6,245 nt of DNA from Bacteroidales bacterium (GCA_029933495.1 JAOZOC010000205.1:1-6245); one strand, 5' to 3'; positions 1 through 5,362 are shown, counted from the stretch's first letter. The notes: generated by a model not told the origin, from the sequence alone. Numbers and translations are program-made.

Positions 1-84
1 TTTACCCTTATATTTTTCTTAGCAACAACATCATTTCTTTTTTTTGGACCAGTTTATATAAAGAGTCTATTAGATATTAAATAA
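1..84 (+). CDS. 3' end of a 3-TM immunity-like membrane protein (partial)
   Basis: The window opens exactly on a codon boundary inside this gene. The 27 visible residues (FTLIFF to LLDIK, then TAA) are one hydrophobic segment and a short tail. They are identical, at DNA level too, to residues 100-126 of the complete gene at 2787-3167. The start lies left of the window. By analogy with that copy it should be the immunity partner of a toxin just upstream. The exact identity means either a recent duplication or an assembly edge at a repeat. The function is inferred from the full-length paralogue and its position after a toxin ORF. Confidence 0.75.
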   Translation, partial: FTLIFFLATTSFLFFGPVYIKSLLDIK

Positions 85-87
85 CAG

Positions 88-112
88 AAAAGCCTGATTA
101 ATCAGGTTTTTT
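88..112. terminator. Rho-independent terminator, probably bidirectional
   Basis: A stem of CCTGA/TCAGG with a TTAA loop is extended by a G-T wobble and four A-T pairs, and is followed by a T run to 112. It lies 3 bp after the stop of the 3-TM gene. The A tract on the left would act as the U tract on the other strand, so it could also terminate the reverse-strand regulator remnant that ends at 116. Confidence 0.85.
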
Positions 113-115
113 ATT

Positions 116-355
116 TTACAATGCTACAATATTCTTAAACTTAACAGATTTAATAAACCCGTCCAGCACGTGAAGGATGTGCGTTTTATCCTCCTTGTTC
201 ATTTTGCCAATCTCGTTTAATCGTTTAAGCATAGCAGGATCTTTTAATAAATCTTTGTCGGCTGTTTCGCCAAGCAGGTAACCAACGGTAGTTTCCGGTA
301 CATTGGCAAGCCTTTTTACTCCACAATGCGCAGAGCGTCCACGCTCGGAAAACAT
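116..355 (-). pseudogene. Truncated XRE-type regulator remnant, copy A
   Basis: The 79-residue reading frame resembles the C-terminal part of small Bacteroidota XRE-family repressors. After the usual helix-turn-helix domain these proteins have a segment such as TTVGYLLGE, then a Lys/Asp-rich helix (LLKDPAMLKRLNEI) and a final helix reading DKTHILHVLDGFIKSVK. All of that is present. The roughly 60-residue DNA-binding domain is missing: the first 13 codons read through a GC-rich inverted repeat and bear no resemblance to a helix-turn-helix. I therefore call it a 5'-truncated pseudogene, not a working repressor. It points away from toxin 1 and ends at the shared terminator. An identical copy lies at 3199-3438. 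The family assignment is by recognition of the C-terminal pattern only. Confidence 0.6.
333..346. repeat. Short GC-rich inverted repeat GAGCGT-CC-ACGCTC, copy A
   Basis: A perfect 6-bp inverted repeat with a 2-bp centre. It sits where similarity to the XRE regulator stops, so it may mark the junction that removed the regulator's DNA-binding domain. It could be part of a small palindromic repeat family or a regulator site, and the sequence does not decide which. The same element recurs at 3416-3429. Confidence 0.5.
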
Positions 356-386
356 ACTAACAGATAGGCAAAACAGGCAGGCAGCC

Positions 387-414
387 TTTAATATTAAAAA
401 AAATCATACCTTAG
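387..414 (+). promoter_or_regulatory. Bacteroidota-type promoter of toxin 1
   Basis: The -7 box TACCTTAG (407-414) differs at one position from the TAnnTTTG consensus and is followed by CACCG. A TTTA upstream box (387-390) lies 16 bp before it. The toxin ATG is 32 bp downstream of the box, with no clear Shine-Dalgarno sequence. The toxin 4 promoter has the same 16-bp spacing. Confidence 0.6.
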
Positions 415-446
415 CACCGAAAACGGATTAACCTTGGACATAATCT

Positions 447-1316
447 ATGAACAAGCATTTCAATATATTGCAGCCAGTAAGTAATCCTGTTGGAATGAAA
501 CAGGACGAAGATGAGAATGTCTGTGTTTACTATCCTTCCATAGAAGGCTTTCTCGTACCTGATCCTAACGGCTACTTCAGTGCGGAGTATATTCTCGGAG
601 GAATATTTCCGGCTCCGGATGCCGGATTTGAGCACCTGTTTGATTCGCAGAGCCTGTCAACACCTTATGGTAACACCGGCGGTTTCACTTCCGCTGACGG
701 CAGATTTTACACCAACGACGAATTAGCCAAAGAAGCCTGGGCACATCGCGAAGCAAGGCATCAGGCATTGGAGCAGGGCGATTTCAATATCATAGAGGTG
801 ATTGCAGCATTAGATATTACCCAAAGAATAAACAATGAAATTGCTAATGCAGGTGGGGGAATGATGTATGATGGGCCGGGACTGGACGGTGGTGAAGATG
901 GTGGTGGGAGAACATTTCCGTCTTTTTCTATATTATGGTTGAAATACCCACATGATATTAACGGGAAACATCAACACCCAAGTTCAGATTCTTATGCTTA
1001 TAACCAATGTGCGATAAGGCTTGGTTATTGTTTACAGAAATCCGGTGTTGATATGATTAATTATAGAACAGGACCATTAACTTCTGAAGGATATCCTAGA
1101 GGTGCTAAAAGTTTAGCTGATTGGTTATGGATGGAATTTGGTAAGCCGATAATTGTATCTCAGGAGGCTTTTGAAAGCAAATATTGGAATCAAAATGGTA
1201 TTATTTATATAGTTCCTCCTAGAGGAGGCATTGGACATATTGATTTATTTAATAAAGGAAACACAGGATCTGGTTATTATCTAGGTAGTGGAATATGGTT
1301 TTGGGAAATAAAATAA
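447..1316 (+). CDS. Toxin 1: conserved N-terminal module with a Tae4-type peptidoglycan amidase tip
   Basis: 289 residues. Residues 1-109 are the array's N-terminal module, which I cannot assign to a known domain. It has no signal peptide and contains FEHLFDSQSLS, YGNTGGFTSADG and AWAHREARHQ. Residues 109-134 are the core shared by all four toxins, and 135-155 are a glycine-rich hinge (GGGMMYDGPG). Residues 157-289 match the Tae4 family of type VI amidase effectors: PSFSILWLKYP at the start, YNQCAIRLG with the expected catalytic Cys188, LQKSGV, then GHIDLFN with the expected catalytic His264. Tae4 enzymes cut the gamma-D-glutamyl to meso-diaminopimelate bond of peptide stems in the periplasm. 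The start is the first ATG after the promoter and is conserved in toxin 3. The predicted immunity lipoprotein follows 11 bp downstream. The N-terminal module is visibly less AT-rich than the end of the gene, which suggests a mosaic origin. Confidence 0.9.
   Translation: MNKHFNILQPVSNPVGMKQDEDENVCVYYPSIEGFLVPDPNGYFSAEYILGGIFPAPDAGFEHLFDSQSLSTPYGNTGGFTSADGRFYTNDELAKEAWAHREARHQALEQGDFNIIEVIAALDITQRINNEIANAGGGMMYDGPGLDGGEDGGGRTFPSFSILWLKYPHDINGKHQHPSSDSYAYNQCAIRLGYCLQKSGVDMINYRTGPLTSEGYPRGAKSLADWLWMEFGKPIIVSQEAFESKYWNQNGIIYIVPPRGGIGHIDLFNKGNTGSGYYLGSGIWFWEIK
768..897 (+). repeat. Core/hinge repeat, copy 1
   Basis: 130 bp identical to 2170-2299 in toxin 2. The first 77 bp (768-844) also occur in toxin 3 (3851-3927, one mismatch) and toxin 4 (5587-5663, exact). 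It encodes LEQGDFNII to NNEIA and then the glycine hinge. This is the shared sequence immediately before the tips diverge, and so the natural place for homologous exchange of tips. Confidence 0.9.
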
Positions 1317-1327
1317 ATGATATACTT

Positions 1328-1813
1328 ATGAAATACATTTTTTTGTTTTTATTTATAGGATTATTAAACACTAATTGCTCAAGTCAAGCATCATCTGGGG
1401 CATGGTTACCATTAGATTATATCATAGCAGTATCAGAAAAGGATTCATTAGCAAATAACTATTTAATCCCAATTGAAGGTTTTGAATTAATAAACGATAC
1501 ATTGCACATTTTAATGTATAAAGGAGAACTACATTCTTTACATTTTAATTTTACAAAAGATAATGAAAGACATCAATTATTGAATTTACAGTATCAAGTT
1601 AATCTTAAATATAATAATAGAGAAATTATAAAAAAGATAGAAGAATCTAATGTATATGTATATAAATCAAAAAATTATATTATAGTTGAATTTATTAGTG
1701 AAAATCAAAATAGAAAAATAATCTTTACGGATAGATTAAATACTTATATATTTAAAAGTATATTAGAATCGGAAGATAAACTATCTAAATTACGGGGGAA
1801 AAGCAACAACTAA
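1328..1813 (+). CDS. Predicted periplasmic lipoprotein, likely immunity to the Tae4 tip
   Basis: 161 residues. The N-terminus (MKYIFLFLFIGLLNTNC) is a hydrophobic signal with a lysine at position 2 and a candidate lipid-attachment Cys17 followed by SSQ, as in many Bacteroidota lipoproteins, although the residues before the cysteine are not a classical lipobox. The rest has alternating hydrophobic residues typical of beta-strands (for example YIIVEFIS) and no further membrane segment. A periplasm-facing anchor suits an inhibitor of a peptidoglycan amidase. I do not recognise it as the known Tai4 family. I chose ATG 1328 because an upstream in-frame ATG at 1295 lies inside the toxin and would put 11 polar residues before the signal peptide. 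It is very AT-rich. The immunity role is inferred from position and localisation. Confidence 0.75.
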   Translation: MKYIFLFLFIGLLNTNCSSQASSGAWLPLDYIIAVSEKDSLANNYLIPIEGFELINDTLHILMYKGELHSLHFNFTKDNERHQLLNLQYQVNLKYNNREIIKKIEESNVYVYKSKNYIIVEFISENQNRKIIFTDRLNTYIFKSILESEDKLSKLRGKSNN

Positions 1814-1849
1814 GTTGAGCCTGAGCCTCCAAACGGAATTCATAAGGAA

Positions 1850-1867
1850 TTTCCGGGAATTCGGAAA
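1850..1867. other. Small hairpin downstream of the lipoprotein gene
   Basis: TTTCCG and CGGAAA form a 6-bp stem around a GGAATT loop. No T run follows directly. Further on, an A-rich stretch (1873-1883) and a T run (1891-1898) could pair weakly and help termination. This is the only terminator-like structure after the toxin 1 unit, and it is poor. Confidence 0.3.
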
Positions 1868-1918
1868 ATATAGAAAAAGCAAAGTATTTTGTTTTTTTGG
1901 AGGTGTCTGGTAAAAAGT

Positions 1919-1950
1919 CCTAACCTTGATATTCCCCGAAACAAGTTAGG
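1919..1950. other. Stem-loop upstream of the OrfA fragment
   Basis: CCTAACCTTG pairs with CAAGTTAGG (one bulged C), with a 13-nt loop. No T run follows, so it is not an ordinary terminator. Its place just before an insertion-sequence remnant suggests a leftover of the element's left end or leader, but no terminal repeat can be demonstrated. Confidence 0.35.
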
Positions 1951-1969
1951 GTCAAGCTTAGATTATAAA

Positions 1970-2175
1970 GATTGGTCTTGTCCGGCCAGATAACGAGAGA
2001 ACAGGCCAGACGGATTTACGGAATAAAAAGCAAGTCAGGGATTTTGGAATGGATGCCTAGCTTTGCATCAATTAATCCCAAGGCACATGGAGTTGACCCA
2101 ATACCTAAATTGCGTAAAATGAAACAAGAAACGGGAGAAATATCAAAGCTAAAGGCACAAATAAAAGAGTTGGAG
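1970..2175 (+). mobile_element. IS3-family OrfA remnant (N-terminal helix-turn-helix part)
   Basis: The reading frame LVLSGQITREQARRIYGI, then KSGILEWM and IPKLRKMKQETGEISKLKAQ, has the pattern of Bacteroidota IS3-type OrfA: a helix-turn-helix followed by the beginning of the leucine-zipper helix. The first part of OrfA is absent (an in-frame TAA is at 1966), the zipper stops at KELE, and no OrfB follows. The right edge is the toxin core starting at TTGGAGCAGG (2170), so OrfA and core meet at a TTGGAG-type short match. No intact terminal repeats or target duplication are visible. Confidence 0.7.
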
Positions 2176-2790
2176 CAGGGCGATTTCAATATCATAGAGG
2201 TGATTGCAGCATTAGATATTACCCAAAGAATAAACAATGAAATTGCTAATGCAGGTGGGGGAATGATGTATGATGGGCCGGGACTGGACGGTGGTGAAGC
2301 TGGTGGGGGTGGTAGTTGGGAAGCATATTCAGGAGTGGTAACTTCTATTGGAAGCGAAATGTTTTATAGTAAGACATATGGTATATGGATGGGTAAAAAT
2401 TTTAAAATGTACAAACAAACTTGGGGCAGAAATGGATTTACAGGAGGAAAAAATAAGTTTGGCAAAACGACATCCAATGCAATTAAGTGGGGAGGTCGTG
2501 TGCTAGGTGCTTGGAATGCTTATTCAATACAGAGAGATTATGCAGATGGAGTAATGGGCACTAGTTGGATGGTTGCAGAACAGGGTACAAATGCCATTTC
2601 AACCTTTGGTGGTATTTTTGGAGCTGCTTGGGGTGTGGGTTGGGAACTAGGACGTGCGATTACAACAATTGATGCATATCAAGAATTTAAGTTTAATTTC
2701 TGGTATAATCGTTGGGAGAGTCAGGTTGGTCCACCATCACAATCCAACGAAGGTGCTTGGTATTACTTCTATCAAAATTATGGACAATGA
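1972..2790 (+). CDS. Toxin 2: OrfA fragment fused in frame to toxin core and a glycine-rich tip (orphan cassette)
   Basis: About 272 residues if read from TTG 1972. Residues 1-66 are IS3 OrfA and 67-110 are the same core and hinge as toxin 1. Residues 111-272 form the tip: a Gly/Lys/Trp-rich stretch, a glycine-rich apolar segment near 208-231 (STFGGIFGAAWGVGWELGRA), then aromatic-rich sequence ending WYYFYQNYGQ. I have an impression of similar endings on Bacteroidota Rhs-type toxins but cannot name the family. The apolar segment and the membrane-protein partner suggest action at the membrane (inference). The normal 109-residue N-terminus and its promoter are missing, and there is no ATG before 2053. 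This may therefore be a silent tip reservoir and not an expressed toxin. The stop overlaps the next gene's ATG. Confidence 0.65.
   Translation: MVLSGQITREQARRIYGIKSKSGILEWMPSFASINPKAHGVDPIPKLRKMKQETGEISKLKAQIKELEQGDFNIIEVIAALDITQRINNEIANAGGGMMYDGPGLDGGEAGGGGSWEAYSGVVTSIGSEMFYSKTYGIWMGKNFKMYKQTWGRNGFTGGKNKFGKTTSNAIKWGGRVLGAWNAYSIQRDYADGVMGTSWMVAEQGTNAISTFGGIFGAAWGVGWELGRAITTIDAYQEFKFNFWYNRWESQVGPPSQSNEGAWYYFYQNYGQ
2170..2299 (+). repeat. Core/hinge repeat, copy 2
   Basis: Exact 130-bp match to 768-897. It starts precisely at the OrfA junction and ends just before the tip, so the toxin 2 cassette begins with nothing but the shared homology. Confidence 0.9.
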
Positions 2791-3167
2791 TTAATGTATT
2801 TTATTATTATTATTATCTTTTTTACACAAAGGTATTACCTGATGATCAACCTCATTCAACGGTTGTCTTTACCTTAAGCTTTTCATTATCGCTTTTAGTA
2901 AATGGTTTATTAAGTATAATTTCAGCTTGTGTAGCTAACTATAATATGTCTAACTATGTAATGGTTGGAATATTTGTTGCAATTTTGGTTGTAAACTATT
3001 TTGTGTTTTATAGAACAGGAAAAGGAAAACGATTAGTAAAAGAAAAACCAAGATTTTTTAATAATCACCGATTATCAATGTTGTTTACCCTTATATTTTT
3101 CTTAGCAACAACATCATTTCTTTTTTTTGGACCAGTTTATATAAAGAGTCTATTAGATATTAAATAA
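2787..3167 (+). CDS. 3-TM immunity-like membrane protein, partner of toxin 2
   Basis: 126 residues. A short tyrosine-rich N-terminus (INVFYYYYYLFYTKV) is followed by predicted membrane segments at about 26-50, 57-76 and 96-116, with a basic loop between the last two (TGKGKRLVKEK). The layout matches the proteins at 4932-5285 and 5759-6139: a short aromatic N-terminus, three segments and a charged loop. The three are diverged paralogues or analogues of one small-membrane-protein type that I associate with toxin loci in Bacteroidota. The start is ATG 2787, which overlaps the toxin stop as ATGA and implies translational coupling. The longer frame from 2712 lies inside the toxin tip and is rejected. 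Its last 84 bp also occur at the window start. A terminator follows 3 bp after the stop. Confidence 0.75.
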   Translation: MINVFYYYYYLFYTKVLPDDQPHSTVVFTLSFSLSLLVNGLLSIISACVANYNMSNYVMVGIFVAILVVNYFVFYRTGKGKRLVKEKPRFFNNHRLSMLFTLIFFLATTSFLFFGPVYIKSLLDIK

Positions 3168-3170
3168 CAG

Positions 3171-3195
3171 AAAAGCCTGATTAATCAGGTTTTTT
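3171..3195. terminator. Rho-independent terminator, second copy
   Basis: Identical to 88-112. It lies 3 bp after the toxin 2 immunity-like gene and closes that unit. On the other strand it lies after the regulator remnant. Confidence 0.85.
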
Positions 3196-3198
3196 ATT

Positions 3199-3438
3199 TT
3201 ACAATGCTACAATATTCTTAAACTTAACAGATTTAATAAACCCGTCCAGCACGTGAAGGATGTGCGTTTTATCCTCCTTGTTCATTTTGCCAATCTCGTT
3301 TAATCGTTTAAGCATAGCAGGATCTTTTAATAAATCTTTGTCGGCTGTTTCGCCAAGCAGGTAACCAACGGTAGTTTCCGGTACATTGGCAAGCCTTTTT
3401 ACTCCACAATGCGCAGAGCGTCCACGCTCGGAAAACAT
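3199..3438 (-). pseudogene. Truncated XRE-type regulator remnant, copy B
   Basis: Sequence-identical to the remnant at 116-355: only the C-terminal part of an XRE-type repressor (TTVGYLLGE and the following helices) survives and the DNA-binding domain is gone. Because it sits inside the exact long repeat, its preservation reflects recent duplication and is not evidence of selection on the peptide. It is divergent from toxin 3. If it is expressed at all, its promoter would lie in the same intergenic space. Confidence 0.6.
3416..3429. repeat. Short GC-rich inverted repeat, copy B
   Basis: The same GAGCGT-CC-ACGCTC element as at 333-346, again at the 5' edge of the regulator remnant. Confidence 0.5.
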
Positions 3439-3469
3439 ACTAACAGATAGGCAAAACAGGCAGGCAGCC

Positions 3470-3497
3470 TTTAATATTAAAAAAAATCATACCTTAG
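3470..3497 (+). promoter_or_regulatory. Bacteroidota-type promoter of toxin 3
   Basis: Identical to the toxin 1 promoter: TTTA at 3470-3473, 16 bp, then TACCTTAG at 3490-3497. The toxin 3 ATG is 32 bp further on. Toxins 1 and 3 should therefore be expressed under the same control. Confidence 0.6.
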
Positions 3498-3529
3498 CAC
3501 CGAAAACGGATTAACCTTGGACATAATCT

Positions 3530-4489
3530 ATGAACAAGCATTTCAATATATTGCAGCCAGTAAGTAATCCTGTTGGAATGAAACAGGACGAAGATGAGAA
3601 TGTCTGTGTTTACTATCCTTCCATAGAAGGCTTTCTCGTACCTGATCCTAACGGCTACTTCAGTGCGGAGTATATTCTCGGAGGAATATTTCCGGCTCCG
3701 GATGCCGGATTTGAGCACCTGTTTGATTCGCAGAGCCTGTCAACACCTTATGGTAACACCGGCGGTTTCACTTCCGCTGACGGCAGATTTTACACCAACG
3801 ACGAATTAGCCAAAGAAGCCTGGGCACATCGCGAAGCAAGGCATCAGGCATTGGAGCAGGGCGATTTCAATATCATAGAGGTGATTGCAGCATTAAATAT
3901 TACCCAAAGAATAAACAATGAAATTGCTAAATCAGGTGGGGGAATGATGTACCACGGTGCCGGCTTTAATGGTGACCCGCCTGGGGGTGAGTTAGTGGAG
4001 GAGGATATTGCGAAATTTTTTGCAATTACACTTCGAAGCAGTCCTTTTGAGGTTATTCCGGGAACAGGTATCGGCCCGATGGGATTATTCAATCAATTTT
4101 ATGAAGCCGAAGCTATTTCAGGTGATATTGGAGGGTTGTTTGTTGGAGCTGAAAAGGATTGGAGAGGGTTTTTTATTCTTGTCGAAAAAGATATTGGTAA
4201 GTTTTTGCCCTACTCTGGATTAGCCGGAGGTGGAGGTTCAGAAGCAAGCGCAGGATTTGAATATTCCAGAATTGATTATACCGGTAATCCTTCTGATTTT
4301 CAAACAAAATACTTATTTGGTTTTAGAAATAAAGTTTGGATTGGGGCAGGTGCATTTATAGGTGGTAGTATAGGATTTGCTTGGAATAAAGTAAAGGGGA
4401 ATTATATTTTTTCAACGTCTATCTCATTTGGAGGCTCTTTATCGCCTTGGATTATTTCAGCAGGTTATAATTATGGTGAAATCCGATGA
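3530..4489 (+). CDS. Toxin 3: same N-terminal module, unrecognised beta-rich tip
   Basis: 319 residues. Residues 1-133 are identical to toxin 1 except Asp123 to Asn, and the hinge keeps the GGGMMY-G-G-G pattern with different side residues (GGGMMYHGAGFNGD). From about 153 the sequence is new. It has a segment with PGTGIGPMGLFNQFYEAEA (175-193), repeated EKD-I/W-F patterns near 208-225, and a glycine-rich C-terminus of alternating polar and apolar residues (about 260-316, for example WIGAGAFIGGSIGFAW and ISFGGSLSPW), which looks like beta-hairpins or a membrane-inserting sheet. I do not recognise a catalytic motif. Two small membrane proteins follow in one run and are the likely immunity partners, which suggests an envelope target. 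Both statements are inference. The start is the same ATG as toxin 1. Confidence 0.8.
   Translation: MNKHFNILQPVSNPVGMKQDEDENVCVYYPSIEGFLVPDPNGYFSAEYILGGIFPAPDAGFEHLFDSQSLSTPYGNTGGFTSADGRFYTNDELAKEAWAHREARHQALEQGDFNIIEVIAALNITQRINNEIAKSGGGMMYHGAGFNGDPPGGELVEEDIAKFFAITLRSSPFEVIPGTGIGPMGLFNQFYEAEAISGDIGGLFVGAEKDWRGFFILVEKDIGKFLPYSGLAGGGGSEASAGFEYSRIDYTGNPSDFQTKYLFGFRNKVWIGAGAFIGGSIGFAWNKVKGNYIFSTSISFGGSLSPWIISAGYNYGEIR
3851..3927 (+). repeat. Core repeat, copy 3
   Basis: 77 bp matching 768-844 with one mismatch at 3896. Similarity extends patchily into the hinge (CAGGTGGGGGAATGATGTA is shared with toxins 1 and 2) and then ends. Confidence 0.9.
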
Positions 4490-4527
4490 AGTACATTACC
4501 AAATTAATCTTAAATTGATTTTTTCCT

Positions 4528-4932
4528 ATGAAAACTAAAACGATTATTAGCATAGTTTTTATTGTCTTGTTTCTTATTTTTGCTGTATGGAAAATCATAT
4601 CTACAATATATGAAGGTGAGGAAATGTATAATAAGTTAGCTAAAGAGTACAAAGAATTGAGTATTAATGATAGTGTTAATAGCAAAGTTTTAGCAAAGTA
4701 TTATCCGATTGAATGGAGAGGTGCGGAATTTGCTCAATACATTACATTTACAGATAATAAAAAAGTATATTTTGATATAAAGTATAACATAGCTTCAGAA
4801 AGTTTTTATTTTGGGGACATTGTAAAACCGGGTGTTAGCCTCAAAAAAAGGTCTGGTTCAGATACTTTGACGGTTATTTTATCAAACGAAAAAGAATACC
4901 TTTTTATTCTCAACATTAAGAATAATCAATAA
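4528..4932 (+). CDS. Single-TM anchored protein, likely immunity to toxin 3
   Basis: 134 residues. Lysines at the N-terminus precede one strong membrane segment (about 5-26, IISIVFIVLFLIFAVW), leaving residues of about 30-134 outside the cytoplasm. That part starts with a charged helix (YNKLAKEYKEL, SINDSV) and continues as beta-strands with an ITFTDNKKVYFDI stretch and a GVSLKKRSGSDTL motif. I have seen this layout in small Bacteroidota proteins beside toxin genes but cannot name a family. It follows toxin 3 after 38 bp, and its stop TAA shares its last base with the ATG of the next gene, so the two are probably co-translated. A periplasm-facing immunity role is inferred from topology and position. 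Confidence 0.7.
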   Translation: MKTKTIISIVFIVLFLIFAVWKIISTIYEGEEMYNKLAKEYKELSINDSVNSKVLAKYYPIEWRGAEFAQYITFTDNKKVYFDIKYNIASESFYFGDIVKPGVSLKKRSGSDTLTVILSNEKEYLFILNIKNNQ

Positions 4933-5285
4933 TGGATTACATCAAATTTTTGTTATATAAGATAAATGTTTTCTATACGAAAGTCGGTATAAAAGAAAGT
5001 AAAAAATATTCTATAAAAGCGTTAAGTATTATAATTGCATCAAACTTGTTTTTTATTTTAGAGATTTTTTTATTTAAAGGTGTTTATCCAAATGAATATA
5101 ATATCTTTCTTTCAATAGCTATCGGTTTTTTAATTTTTTTATATCTCATCAAAAGGAAAAGGTCCCTGTTAATTTTCGAGAGTATTGAAATTAATAATCT
5201 TAAAAAATACAAAAGGCTCTATAATATTCATCTACTATTGACAATTGGGCTTTTTTTATATTATTCTTTTAGGTTTATTGTATAA
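4932..5285 (+). CDS. 3-TM immunity-like membrane protein of the toxin 3 unit
   Basis: 117 residues and strongly AT-rich. A short aromatic N-terminus (IKFLLYKINVFYTKV) resembles that of the 2787-3167 protein, including the shared INVFY and FYTKV. Predicted membrane segments lie at about 31-49, 56-73 and 97-114, with a basic loop (IKRKRSLL) between the last two. It overlaps the previous stop by one base (TAATG). It is either a second immunity protein for toxin 3 or a leftover from an earlier tip once present here. The sequence does not decide. No good terminator is visible after it. Confidence 0.65.
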   Translation: MDYIKFLLYKINVFYTKVGIKESKKYSIKALSIIIASNLFFILEIFLFKGVYPNEYNIFLSIAIGFLIFLYLIKRKRSLLIFESIEINNLKKYKRLYNIHLLLTIGLFLYYSFRFIV

Positions 5286-5334
5286 ATCCCAATCTAGTCC
5301 AAGTTTACAAGCGCGGACACATTTAACATCAGCA

Positions 5335-5362
5335 TTTGAAATGCAAAAGTTAATTACCTTTG
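5335..5362 (+). promoter_or_regulatory. Bacteroidota-type promoter of toxin 4
   Basis: TTTG (5335-5338), 16 bp, then TACCTTTG (5355-5362), a full match to TAnnTTTG. The spacing is the same as in the toxin 1 and 3 promoters although the surrounding sequence is unrelated. ATG 5383 lies 20 bp downstream. This supports 5383 as the start over the longer upstream reading frame. Confidence 0.55.

Larger units (their letters stand above)
1..812 (+). repeat. Long exact direct repeat, copy A
   Basis: Positions 1-812 match 3084-3895 base for base, at a spacing of 3083 bp. The repeat covers the end of a 3-TM gene, the terminator, the regulator remnant, the promoter and the first 122 codons of the toxin. 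The first mismatch is G813 against A3896 (Asp123 to Asn). Similarity continues with scattered changes to about 870 and is then lost. The left border is outside the window. Confidence 0.93.
3084..3895 (+). repeat. Long exact direct repeat, copy B
   Basis: Second copy of 1-812. It begins inside the 3-TM gene (codon 100) only because the window cuts copy A there, so the true repeat is probably longer to the left. It ends within the toxin core, one base before the Asp123 to Asn change. Confidence 0.93.

Noticed and set aside
411..635. Reverse-strand 74-codon frame, also at 3494-3718
   Set aside because: It is antisense to the conserved toxin N-terminus with no recognisable protein features. It is duplicated only because the DNA repeat is.
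1295..1327. In-frame upstream start for the lipoprotein gene
   Set aside because: It lies within the end of toxin 1 and would put 11 residues before a clear signal peptide that begins at ATG 1328.
2016..2237. Reverse-strand frame across the OrfA/core junction, and similar antisense frames at 3844-4092 and 4452-4685
   Set aside because: All are antisense to better supported genes, and their residues simply reflect the sense sequence.
2712..2786. In-frame upstream start for the toxin 2 partner
   Set aside because: It overlaps the toxin 2 tip by 79 bp in another frame. The ATGA overlap at 2787 gives a normal coupled start and a protein length equal to its analogue at 5759.
2801..2816. TTA trinucleotide repeat in the toxin 2 partner as a phase-variation switch
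   Set aside because: Slippage by three-base units would only change the number of tyrosines and not the reading frame, and the tract is short.
4008..4223. Second forward frame inside toxin 3
   Set aside because: It lies wholly inside the toxin 3 tip in another frame, with no start signal or recognisable content.
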